From contig NW_006768874.1 of NCBI RefSeq assembly GCF_000204055.1, positions 28,593-92,592 of the forward strand: a stretch of DNA of 64,000 bases. Reading direction: 5' to 3'. The first letter of the stretch is position 1, and the number at the start of each line of letters is the position of its first letter. Made by a program: the position numbers and the translations under genes. The notes under the pieces are model-generated. The model searched no databases. It was not told where the DNA came from and saw only the letters and a list, made by a program, of their open reading frames with translations. Shown here piece after piece: positions 48,608-59,521 of the stretch. The stretch is from Melampsora larici-populina 98AG31 (taxonomy: Eukaryota; Basidiomycota; Pucciniomycetes; Pucciniales; Melampsoraceae).

Positions 48608-51600
48608 ATGCCGTTAGCTTGTAGTCCACCAAGAACGTCAAATTCCACAACAAAAGGGAATCATCCCGAAACCAGGTCATCATCTCGTGCTAGATCACAA
48701 ACTGAAGAAATCGAACACCCGGAAACGTCTACACGCCACAATACGCCTGCACCGAACATACCAGATCTTTCTGTAGTACCTCCTAACTTTCCTAAACCTC
48801 CACTCGATCCGCAATCTTTCGTTAATCTTTCTCGCGATAATTTTCTTGACTCGTCTCGTGAACTCGATCCCGCTGATACCACCATTACCAATATTACCAC
48901 ACGTCGTCAAACACACCACCGTAACATTAGTGACTCTTCATCCGATCACTTCGTCATGTCTCAGTCAGACAACATTACTGAACGCCTCAAGGTCCTTAGT
49001 CGTAATCATAATGATGTTCAGAAGTTTGTGTCAGACGTTGAGAAACTCAAAGACGACGGTTCTAATATTGCGAGATGGAAACTTTGTACCGAACGTGCCA
49101 TTTTCGACATGACTGATGTAGCCGATTACTGGTCTTCGAACTCCGTAGATCCCAATAACCCGGTAGAAGTACAAATTGATCGTTGTGCAGGGAGAGTGAT
49201 CAATGCGACAATCAGTGAGGACCTCAAGGATGTTATAACGCACCATACTCAATCTCATATGGCCCTTCATACGATAGAGGAGATGTTTCAGCAAGGAGGT
49301 CGCACCGCTCAATACGTTATCTTCCGATCTATGGTTCTCCGCAAATTCGATCCTAGTACAACTGACCTAATCACTTTCATCACCCAACTCAATAAGGACT
49401 GGGAACGTCTCAGATCGGCTGGTTTTAAGTGGGAGGAGGACGCAATTAAAGCTATGATTGTACAATTATGTTCTCCGGTATCTGGTGAATACGGCATGGA
49501 CATCCTGAACACTACTTTAGATGCACGATACCGTACCGATAAATCTCAATTTTCATTGTCAGAAGTTAGAGCAAATTATCAGAATCTAATCACGACTAGG
49601 AAGACGGTACAAGAAAATGATCAAATTCAGACATTAGCTGCATCGTTTAGTAATACCATGACTCCGTCTAAGTGGAGTAACTCGCCGAATCAAGCGTCTA
49701 GGACATCAATGTCTCCTGCAACGAGTCGATTACGATCGAACCAAAGCTCGGGTATTCAGTCAACGGGACCTACACCACCCGGACCGGTTTTTAAGACCAG
49801 GGCTCAACGTGATAACTCAGAAGCGTACCCATTGAATCCTCCGAAATCTGCCCCGTCCGAAGTTCATCAGGGTATTTGGCAATGTTTTCACTGCTCTGAT
49901 TCTGGTCATGGTTCGGAAAGTTGTCCGATTAAGAAGAAGGGGCGAAGTAGAACGGCACCTCACTTCAACGACTGGATTAAATGTACCAACAACAGATGGT
50001 ATGCATACAAAACACTTTATCCGGCAAATCAAGTTCAAGCACGACTTACTCAGTTAGAAGGAGAAGAGCAAACTATTTCATCACCTTGTCACATGTCTCA
50101 AGTTTCGGCATCAACTGTTGCATGGAGCGCCGAGAGTAACTCGGTCGATGCGACGCCAACCGAATATCTCTTGGATAGTGGAGCGACGCACCATGTGAGC
50201 AGTGCTTTGCCATTTTTTCTTAACTATCAATCGCTCTCATCTCCAATAAAGATGAATACGGCTGCTCATGGCAATAATGCTATGATTGTAGGAAAAGGGT
50301 GTTTGAAGGTGAAGGCGGAGGATGGAAGTGATTTTATAATCGAAGATGTGTATTATTGTCCTCAAGCAACATCAACCTTAATCTCTCAGGCCGCGTTGGT
50401 GGAAGCTGGTGCTAAGATTTGGTTCTGGGGGAAGGATGTGGTGATGAGGATGCCCGGTGGGAAATCTTTGACAGCTTCTTATTGTAATAGAAGATGGATC
50501 TTGAACGCAATGAAAACACACGTTTTGTCTCATGAAACACCTGAGGTAGTTGGAAAAGTGAGAGCGTTGAGTAGTGCAAAGGATGTTGATTTGGCTTATC
50601 TATGGCATAGAAGATTCGGACACGTTGAGATGAAGAGAATAAGGAAGCTATGTGCCGGTCAACTGGGGTTGGGTCTGCCAACGTCTATACCCAGTAGTGA
50701 CTTTGTTTGTGAAGACTGTCTACAATGCAAGAGTGCACGTCATCGAAACTCGGCCGAACGGGACGAGAGTACGGTATGCTGGATGTCATCGTATCGGATG
50801 TCATGGGACCTTTTCCAGAGGATGTCAATGGAAATAGATTCACCGTTACTTTTAGGGATGTTGCAACAACCTTTTCTGAAATCATCATAATCAAAGCAAA
50901 ATCAGAAGTACCCGATGTATTCATGAAAGTCATCAATAAATGGGAACGGGAGACTAATTTTAAAGTCAAACATGTACGAACTGACGGTGGTGGCGAGTAT
51001 ATCAAGACCACGTTCAGCAATTGGTTGAAATCGAAAGGTATTGTGCATGAGCATTCGAACCCGTATGAACCAGAACAAAACGGAGTAGCTGAAAGACTGA
51101 ATCGAACCATTAGCGAAATGGGGAGGACGATGCTGGCGGCTTTGAACCTACCTCAGACGTTCTGGTCTTTTGCATATGTAGCGGCTTGTTACTTGCACAA
51201 CAGACTGCCTAATACGCTGACGGGTGATCATACACCTTATGAATTATTTTATAAGCATAAACCTCAGCTTGACGTTATTCGCACTTTTGGGGCTACTGCC
51301 TTTGTTCATCGGCACGACGCACAACGCAATGGGAAGCTGGATGAGAGGGGTTGTCGTTGCATGATGATAGGGTATTTGGAAGGGGGAAAAGGTTGGGTGT
51401 TTTATGATCCTGGTTCAAAGGTGTTGATAAAGAGTGGTATTGCGGTATTTCCTTATGAGGATAAATTTATCTATTCAAAGACTCAAGAGAATCCTGAAGA
51501 ACAAACGACTTCTAAATCATTAAATAAAATCTTAGACAATCCGAAGAAGAAGAGCAGTTTAGAGTTCATAATGAATGCATTGCAATTAGGAGACTTTACC

Positions 51601-53221
51601 GGAGAAAATCAGGTGTTGGAAGAAGATAAATATGTAGAACTATTGAGTGCGAACATTGACTTGTCAGCAGGTTTGAAAGAACCAAAATCTTACACTGCAG
51701 CAATGAAAGACGAGTATTCAGAAGAATGGAAGAAAGCGGTTGAAAAGGAGTTGAGTGCAATGGAAGAGATGGGAGTGTGGAAAGTGATTGATAAGCCAGA
51801 GGGTGTGAATGTGCTGGGTTTGAAGTGGGTATTCACACACAAACAACTAGATGCTAACGGAAATCCTATAAAGTTCAAAGCTCGACTTGTAGCGCAAGGT
51901 TTTTCCCAACGTGAAGGGATCGACTACAATGAGACCTTCGCACCGACTGCTTGTATGTCATCGTTACGATTTCTTTTCACCTTGGCGGCACTGATGGGCT
52001 GGGAGGTACACTCTTTCGATGTGACGGCTGCTTACTTGCATAGTGATATAACTAAGAAGGTCTACTTTAACTTACCGCCGGGATGTATGGACGATGCTAG
52101 AAAAGCAAACAAAATTCTAGAGGCGGTGAAGGCACTATATGGAACTAAGCAAGGAGCGCGTTGCTGGTGGAAACATTTTGAAAATATTTTGAGGAAGTTG
52201 GGATTTAGGGCGTGTCAGTTTGATCAATCTTTGTATGTCTGTCGAAGGGGTGATGAGGTGTGTATAGTATGGGTGCATGTTGATGATGGTGCTGTGACGG
52301 GAAGTAGTCTGGAGCTGTTAAGAGAATTAGGAAGGGAATTGGAGAAGGATTTAAAAATTAGATGGTCAGAGAAGCTGGAGTGTATAATTGGTATTGATGT
52401 GGATAGATTAGCGGATGGATCCTTTGAATTGTCTCAACCCAGGTTTAACAACAAAGATAGTTCGTGACTTTTTGGAGGTTGAAGGAAAATCGACAACGCC
52501 TCTTAATGCTTCGAACTTACCAACTTCGCCGAAGGACGACGAAGATGAAGTCGACAAGACACGATACTTATCGGTGATAGGATGTCTCAATTACCTTGCT
52601 GTCGCAACGAGACCAGATTTGACTTATGCTACCAACTTTTTGGCGAGATTTTCGGCGAGGCCAACTAAGCAGCACTGGGAGGCAGTTCAAGGTGTACTGA
52701 AGTATTTGAAAGGGAGTGGGTGTGTGAAGTTGAAGTTGAAGCCTATAAAAGGGGAAGTGAAGATAGGTTTGCATACGTACGTGGATGCTAATTGGGGTGG
52801 AGAGTACGCTAGGTCTGTACATGGTTTTGTGACTTTTTTCATGGGGTGCCCGTTGGCCTGGACGTCGAAGAGGCAGGGTTGTGTAGCGACTTCAACGTGT
52901 CACGCCGAATACATGGCGCTTGGGACGGCTGCAAGAGACGCGGTTTGGTTACGGAATTTAGTGGGTGATGTGTTAGGGGCGATGGGACCAGTTTCAATGC
53001 ACTGCGATAATACTTCGGCAATTCACGTCTCAAAGGATAATTCATCGAACAAAAGAACTCGACATACTGAACGTGAATTTTATTACATTAATGAACAACT
53101 CTTTAAAGGGACAATTACCCTACACTGGGTTGAATCCAAGAATCAAAAGGCCAATATTCTCACAAAGGCACTGGGCCCATATCTGTTTGCAGCGGGGAAG
53201 AAGAATTTGTGTTTGGAGTGA
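48608..53221 (+). CDS. Copia gag-pol polyprotein, two apparent single-base frameshifts
   Basis: The start is ATG 48608. Gag (to ~residue 420) has a UBN2-type core and the zinc knuckle CFHCSDSGHGSESC at ~49,882. Protease: YLLDSGATHHVSS. Integrase: LWHRRFGH...CEDCLQC zinc site, then D (DVIVSDVMGPF), D (VRTDGGGEY) and E (PEQNGVAERLNRT). Reverse transcriptase: QGFSQREGIDYNETFAP and the catalytic HVDDG. RNase H: YVDANWGG, STCHAEYMAL, CDNTSAIH. The reading frame changes between ~50,740 and 50,770 (after CLQCKSAR, into REYGMLDV), and back by +1 at ~52,438 (SQP to GLTTKIV). Within each piece no stop occurs. The shifts may be real mutations, assembly errors or, less likely, programmed. Confidence 0.85.
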
Positions 53222-53340
53222 TGATATTTTCAATTTTATGTTTTGTTTTTTTGTTAATTCTGTGTGGTGTTCTCTATTTTGTTTTCTTGTTTTTTTTCTC
53301 TTTTATTTGTTAGCGAAGGAGGTGTGCTGTGGCTGGTCGT

Positions 53341-53348
53341 GGGGGGGG
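53341..53348 (+). promoter_or_regulatory. Polypurine tract
   Basis: GGGGGGGG abuts the 3' LTR, the standard start of plus-strand DNA synthesis. Confidence 0.8.
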
Positions 53349-53582
53349 TGTTATGTGTACACGACTGCACCACAGCAGGTCACGTGATTGTACAGGTGTT
53401 GTAGTCATATCTTGTTCTACCCGGGCGGAAGCTTCCTCTCCTCAACCACTGTGGAAGCTGAAGTCCGGGAGTACGAACTAACGTAGTTGTCGTCCTATCG
53501 ATTATAGGTAATGAATACGAACCACTGTGGAAGCTGAAGTCCGGGAGTACGAACTAACGTAGTTGTCGTCCTATCGATTATA
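53349..53582 (+). repeat. 3' LTR of the Copia element
   Basis: Same 234-bp sequence as the 5' LTR, including the internal duplication; followed by AGAAG. Its end lies 365 bp upstream of the GH27 start codon. Confidence 0.95.
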
Positions 53583-53947
53583 AGAAGTACTCAAAAGAAT
53601 CAAATGCCTGGATTGATTCACACGGCGGATGCGTTAAAAACGTTCTTCATGCGGTGCTGTCATCGATGCTGAAGATAGGAAGAAAATGTGACATATATGG
53701 AGAACACATCAGAACACGGACGGATCTGACAACTTTCCTCGCGCAAAAAGGTTCACTCAGACGGAACCTTCTTAGGTCTTCCTTTGCTAGAACACAGCCA
53801 CGACCCTCGCAGTATGTACACGCCGCGCTGCTTTACAAAAAGGCGACACCTCGCTTTAACCCTTGTTGCCCCCCACCTCTCTGACACCCAGCACCGTCTT
53901 TTTAATTATTCATCTCATCCTTTTTACGCCGCTTTCAGTCATACAAC

Positions 53948-56099
53948 ATGATATCTTTCTCATTGCTCGTATCTGCACTCCTTGTCTGCCAATGCTCCGC
54001 AGGATCCCTTGAACCCCGCGCAGACACTACCGCCCTTGCCATGAACGCCCGCACCTTCCGAGGCTGGACGAGCTGGAGTTTGCAAGCATTCAAGGGACCG
54101 GTGAGTGGCTATCGATAACTGCGATTCCAGGTTGCCATCATCAGCTGACCTCTTGCTGCGTGGACGCAACGCATCATCATAATTGTGTATTAGGGCTATG
54201 GCGCTGATTGGTTCAAAGAAGAGAACATCAAACGTCAGGCCGATGTCCTCGGGAATGAGTTCAAGCAGGCCGGGTAAGGCATTCTGCTACAATAAAATGA
54301 TTTCAAACTTGGATTAATACTCACCCGACTGTGTGATCCACTCTACGCTTCCAGATTTGGCTATTTTAACCTCGATTCGGGATGGCAAGTAAGTCCTTAT
54401 CTTTTCTCCTCAGGGATGCGAATGTTTAATTGACCAGGATTACGATTCATAGGACGAAAAGCTGGACGAATTTGGGCGTGTCCAACTCAGCACCGTGCGT
54501 TTCCCCTCAGGAATCCAAAGTCTTCAAGGCTATCTTGAGACGCGTGGATTATCCCTTGGTTTATACTACCTTCCGGGTATCGATAGCCGTGCCGTAGATA
54601 ACAAGGTCGGTGCAGATTGTCGGGTATGGAATGCAGCGGCTCAATCCTCACCTAGATGCTTTTGTTACGTTTTAGACTCCCGTCAAGGGCACCAAGTACA
54701 CGGCTGATCAGATTGTACTATGCCCAACCACAAGCAACTCGACCAATTGCAAGCGACCTCCTGCTAACGCATTCAGCGCTGGTCAATCCCTAGATTTTTC
54801 TCACCCCGGAGCTCAGGCCTACATTGATAGCATCGTCGACCAGCTCTACAGCTGGAAAGTGACATTTGTCAAATATGCCGGTTATATCCCTGGCTCTTCC
54901 GTTGATCCCAACAACGCGGATTTCAGTAGCGCTACCTCCGCTGCCGACCTTGCTGCATGGCGCTCGGCCATTGACCGTCTCCATCAAACCAAGTACTCGA
55001 ACCAACCCAAGATCTGGATCAGCGCTGCCTGGGAAATCGCCAAAAGTCAAAAGGACATTTTGAAGGTCAATGCAGACAGTCATCGGGTGGCAATCGACAT
55101 CGCTGCTTACAGCACTGTTATGACTACTTTCGATCGTGTCATTCGGAACGCTCGTGTCGCAGCATCGTGGTCATCTGTGGATGCCAACCGAGGTGGAACT
55201 GTGTTGGATCTCGATGCCATTTTACTTGCCGATTTATCCGCTGCCGAGGCTAAGACCATGGTCACTCTCTGGGCCTTGCTTGTACGTACTGAGACCAGTA
55301 CTATCCTTCACTTTCCATCAGGTAACATGACACTAACTGATGGTGGTGCATCTCTTTAGGGTTCGCCTATTTACTCCGGTGACGATCTCACCAAGCTCTC
55401 ACAGGAAAAGAAAGCTCTACTCACCAACCCCTCGGTGTTGGACGTAGCCAAGAGACTAACTCACAATCCAGCTCGAGTATTGAATTACGCTGAAGAAACT
55501 ACCTCAAGCGCACAAAGCCGATTAGCCCGACGTGATGGTAATACTGAATCGACAGCAGCCTGTGATGCACGAGTTTTACAAGAATGTCATCAGATGGTCT
55601 GCAAGTCACTTATGATCGATCCATCAAAGGTTCAATCACTTTACCAAGCAAGTAAACTCAAATACGCCAGCTCTGCCAAGGTCACTCCTATGATGACTTC
55701 TGGTGGTGCGGCAGCTGCTGACCCGTGGGAACGACAAGTCTGGTATGCGGAACTCACCCAGTCCAAAAACCCATCAGCAATCTACATTGGTTTCGTCAAC
55801 GCCGGCCAACAACTTCCCACTGATGGTTCGTTCTCCCACAGATAGTGAAAAGGAATGAAATTTTTCACTGGCCAGCTTTTATCTGATGCATTTCAATTTT
55901 GTCTTCATCCTTAGGACCAGCTGAGATTACAGTCGATTTGAAGCAACTCACTCTCACCAGGCCGATGGCCAAATCTTACACTATCTCTGATTTATGGACC
56001 GGTAAGGATGTTGGAACTTGTTCCGGCGGACAGATGACTGTCTCCTCTGGAACTCTCGCTGCTCATGCCAGTGTTCTATACATCCTCAAGCCAAACTGA
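53948..56099 (+). CDS. Secreted GH27-family (alpha-galactosidase-like) protein, catalytic nucleophile replaced
   Basis: Seven exons, 53948..54100, 54194..54273, 54355..54388, 54453..54605, 54676..55281, 55360..55825 and 55915..56099, encode 558 residues. Residues 1-18 form a signal peptide. The barrel follows: FRGWTSWSL, GFGYFNLDSGW, LSLGLYYLPG, the strand FVKYAGYIPG, the R-V-A-I-D segment, VLDLDAILL and LWALLGSPIYSGDDL, the order typical of GH27. A β-domain ends the protein. GH27 enzymes release terminal galactose using an Asp nucleophile in the K-[YL]-D strand. Here that position is Ala208 (54877-54879), while the likely acid/base Asp281 in R-x3-D is kept. A Cys-rich insert (CDARVLQECHQMVC) is unusual. 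The donor GTTCGT of the sixth intron is weak. Probably a non-hydrolytic homologue; membership itself is fairly sure. Confidence 0.75.
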
Positions 56100-56802
56100 G
56101 TTATATATCAATGAACATCGACTTGATTATTGTTCATCTATGATAACATTTTCAATTATCACGACCAAGAGGGGGATTCAGAAACTTTTTCTATTTCACT
56201 CTCATGATATTCTCTCCTTATGTTTCTTGATCACTTTTGTGTGCCCAAGATCACCTTGTGATTTGCATGTTATCCCTATACCTCTTGTAAAAAACCAGAA
56301 GACAATGTTGTTGATGATCATCGAACGGAATATATTTCTTGTTTGGGAGCAGTTACCGAGTGCAGCGGTATGTGCCTTCCTGTGACTTTGTGAGAGTAGC
56401 TTTCAGACACGGGTATATCAACTTCTACGGTCTGGCTCCTTACTAATGAAAACGACCTGAGGGGATCTCTACATGAGAAGTCGCGCGACAATTACAATCG
56501 AAAGCTTATGCTCATCTTTTTCAGTCAAATCAGGATTCCATGAGCGGCGGCGAGAGTCTTGTTAGTCCCAATCTGATCACTGACAGAGGCTGAGCCCTCC
56601 GCCTTCTCGCCAACAGACTTAAGACTGTGCCAATAGGATGTTAATAACAAAAATAAGTGCTCAATTTCAAAATTGCAGTACGTGACCATATATCCATTGT
56701 TGATGTTTGTGTACTTGCGCCGAATATACCCTAAATCCCCAGTCGATAACATTCTCATTCTGAATTCACTTGCTGCTGGTCTTGTATGTAGGTTGCCTCA
56801 TT
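56100..56802. other. No gene seen; shared 3' region of two convergent genes
   Basis: Lies between the stop codons of the GH27 gene (plus strand) and the secreted protein gene (minus strand). Only short open frames are present. Confidence 0.4.
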
Positions 56803-58656
56803 TTAGGTTTTGCCAGATATAATGGATTTTTCGAAATCACCTAAAGCTTTAAGAGCAAGATTTTGACGTGATTGTGATTTAGATCTTTCAGAAAAGTATT
56901 TCAAGAATTCAAAAAGAACAGGTTCATTCTGATTAAATTCCTTCTCTCCTTGATCCAACAGAAAACTTTCCATGATCAAACTTGTCTCCTTGATGTCTTC
57001 CTTCACTAACTCATCTATGACAAGCTGTAGGGAATGGGTCTCACCGAGACTCTTCATCTTCAGGAACACATTTATATCTTGTGGGACAAAGTACAGCTTT
57101 GATCAGGTTCAGGTACTACTGGATTATCCAAAAGACTATGTACTCACAAGTTGCCCAGAAGGATAATATCTTGGTACCATCCTCTGTGTTTGACCATGGG
57201 TCAATCTCTAAGCCATACGGCTTGAATTGGTTTACCAACGAGATGAAGAGATAAGAGGTCCTTCAGGTTAAATAAATGTAAATAAAAGATTTCAATAAAC
57301 TTGCATGATTTCAATCAACTTCACAACTCACTCTGAATACTCTGGACATTTCATGTAGTCCATCAAGACTCTTGAATGATTTTTTAAACATGATTCAGCC
57401 ATTCCCTTTGGACCGTCATGATAAGAACCAGCTGAACTTGAAAGTGTTTGTACATCTTCAATCAAGCTTGTCTGTATAACTTGAGTTTCAATCATTTCCT
57501 GTAGAAGTGGTTTATCTTTGATTTTAGAGTAAAGCTGGAATTCTAGGTTGGATTTTGTACATCTCAATGTCCATGATAAATATCTCATACAATGTAATGT
57601 GTATGGAACTGGGCTTACTTGATGTCCATAGAATGAACAGTTTCTTTTGATCTTCTTCTAACCAATCTTCAGTGAGCTGAAGCCCATAATCTTCAAATGT
57701 ACTTTTCATACTTTCAAATTCTACATAATCTCTAAAGTTTGAATATTGTAAGATTCCATCAAATCAGAAACAGAGCAACCGGAGATGCATCAGACAAACA
57801 AATCTTGTACTCACTTTCTTGGATCCATTGATCTTATTTGTGAAATCAACTTGTCTTCATATAATCCTAATGTATTCTTGAAGATAACTGGCCAGGAGAA
57901 AGGGAAATTTTTACTTGAAGGGCTTCCTCCTGAACACTCAAATCTCTGTAATTGAAACCAGACTACTTGTACTGCTTTCAATGGCACTTGACAATATCTT
58001 ATAAGTTTATTTAGGATATGAAGAAGTTTTAATTTCTCAGGAATATCTTCCATTCCTCCCCTTTTATTGACTTTAACTTCTTTGAATAAATTAAGAACCT
58101 TCTCTGCCCAATGAAAGCTTTCTGAGGTCAGTAAGTGGTTCAAATTTGGAAGAATCATTCCTCCCTTCTTATGGACTTTAACTTCTTTGAACAAATCAAG
58201 AACCTTCTCTGCCCAATGAGATTTTTCTGAGGTCAGTAAGTTGTTCAAGTTCTGAAGCATCACTGATGATGAGCCCTTCAATGGCATATAATCATCATCT
58301 AGAAATATCATTTGAAGCATTTGAGTGTCTCAGTTTCCCAAATGAAAAAAAATCCTCAGGGTAATCAAATATTGTTACTGACCTTGGTTCCAGAAATTGT
58401 GAAATTCATCAAGATCTGATTCTTGTACTTTGTTTTGAAACTGTACCTCCTTTTTTCCAAAATCATCATTTGACTTCACACCAGAAATTTCGATTCCTTG
58501 GTTGTGAACCAATTCCGCACTTTCACTTGAAGATCTTCCAATATCCAAAAGATAGTCCTCCTTTATCTCTAGATCCATACTCTGAACCCCATTTTGATAT
58601 AATTCCAATTGTAAAATTGACAATACCAAAGTATATAGTAAAAAGTTTTGCTTCAT
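56803..58656 (-). CDS. Secreted protein with duplicated exon modules, unknown function (effector candidate)
   Basis: Exons complement(56803..57077, 57148..57260, 57332..57542, 57619..57731, 57815..58298, 58383..58656) join in phase, with introns of 70-89 bp, giving 489 residues. The start ATG opens a signal peptide (MKQNFLLYTLVLSILQLELYQ). Exon 2 has a 35-residue internal repeat (LLTSE..HWAEKVL.LFKEVKV). Exons 3 and 5 are both 113 bp, share phase, and encode similar text (F..YGLQLTEDW.. and FKPYGLEIDPW.., ending LFILWTS and ILSFWAT); exons 4 and 6 follow each as partners. The gene therefore grew by duplication of a two-exon module. No known domain is recognised. Secretion, repeats and transposon-rich surroundings fit a lineage-specific rust effector, but that is inference. 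Confidence 0.65.
58051..58260 (-). repeat. 105-bp in-frame tandem duplication within exon 2 of the secreted protein gene
   Basis: The segment starting CATTCCTCC at 58051 is repeated at 58156 with few differences; both copies contain AAGAACCTTCTCTGCCCAAT and TTCTGAGGTCAGTAAGT. It encodes the 35-residue protein repeat. Confidence 0.85.
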
Positions 58657-59521
58657 GATCCTATAGGAAATCATGATAAACCAAAACCTAATGAAAAAAG
58701 ATAACACAAAATCCTTTCCTGCTGATATCAAAATGGAAAATGTATCAGAAAGAAGAAGATTGCCCCATTAGTCATCTTTTGTTTCATTGTCCCCACACAT
58801 ACCATACTACCCTTGACACAAGATAACATATGTACATAAACTAGTTTTGGACAGTTTCTAAGTGTTTCAGATCTCAAATATGTTGAAAATTTAATTATCA
58901 ATGGACATTGCAAAGATAAATGACCCAATTCAGAAATGATTTTCAATTGATCTTGTAGCTGAAGTCTTGCTGAAGAGGTATTCACACTAGGAGGTTGAGT
59001 ATCCTTTCATCTGTGATGTTATCAATTGTTGTTGAGGAATATTTTTAGTGTAGTTTCCATTCATTCAAATAATCAACATCACATGGGTATGTGTTGTTGA
59101 CTTCTCAAGTTCACTTATCCCTGGATGGCTGGGTTAATCTGATGAGAAAAGAAAGATCCCAATTCAAGTATAGGGAACAAATCAAATGCTTGAGCACATT
59201 TCTTCTTCTTCTTGGGAAAAAGAACAAATAAGTCAATAAATGACCTTGACTGAAAAGTTTGGAGTCCAAGATAGGGCTACTTTCACTCCTAATATACCCG
59301 TAGAGAGTGAGACACACTGTAAAATTGTGAAGATGTTTGAAGGAAGATGGTAGGAGTGTTGAAAGAGGTTCTATGTTCTGTATAATGTAGTTTTGATAAA
59401 GCCAGTTGTGAAGCAGTTGATAACTCAATTTTGAGCTTCTTGACCGTTTTCATCCAATTTGATTCTCAACTTTCTCATTTTACCTCAGGCTCAGCTGATT
59501 ACCATCACCATCATCCTTATC
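58657..59521. promoter_or_regulatory. Divergent intergenic region (shared promoter space)
   Basis: About 865 bp separate the start codons of the minus-strand secreted protein gene and the plus-strand transporter gene. Two short minus-strand frames here lack support. No specific element was identified. Confidence 0.4.

Larger units (their letters stand above)
48269..53582 (+). mobile_element. Copia-type LTR retrotransposon with identical LTRs
   Basis: LTRs of 234 bp (48269-48502, 53349-53582) show no difference by eye. The flanks AGAAG (48264-48268 and 53583-53587) are a 5-bp target duplication. An eight-G polypurine tract (53341-53348) directly precedes the right LTR. Domain order is gag, protease, integrase, reverse transcriptase, RNase H, which defines Ty1/Copia. 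The LTR starts TG but ends TA rather than CA. Identical LTRs imply a very recent insertion. Confidence 0.95.

Noticed and set aside
50725..50790. Programmed ribosomal frameshift between gag and pol of the Copia element
   Set aside because: The shift lies inside integrase, well after protease, not at a gag-pol border, and a second opposite shift occurs at ~52,438.
59111..59428. Minus-strand open frame upstream of the transporter
   Set aside because: Low-complexity Leu/Phe-rich translation with no start context; it lies in the divergent promoter region.
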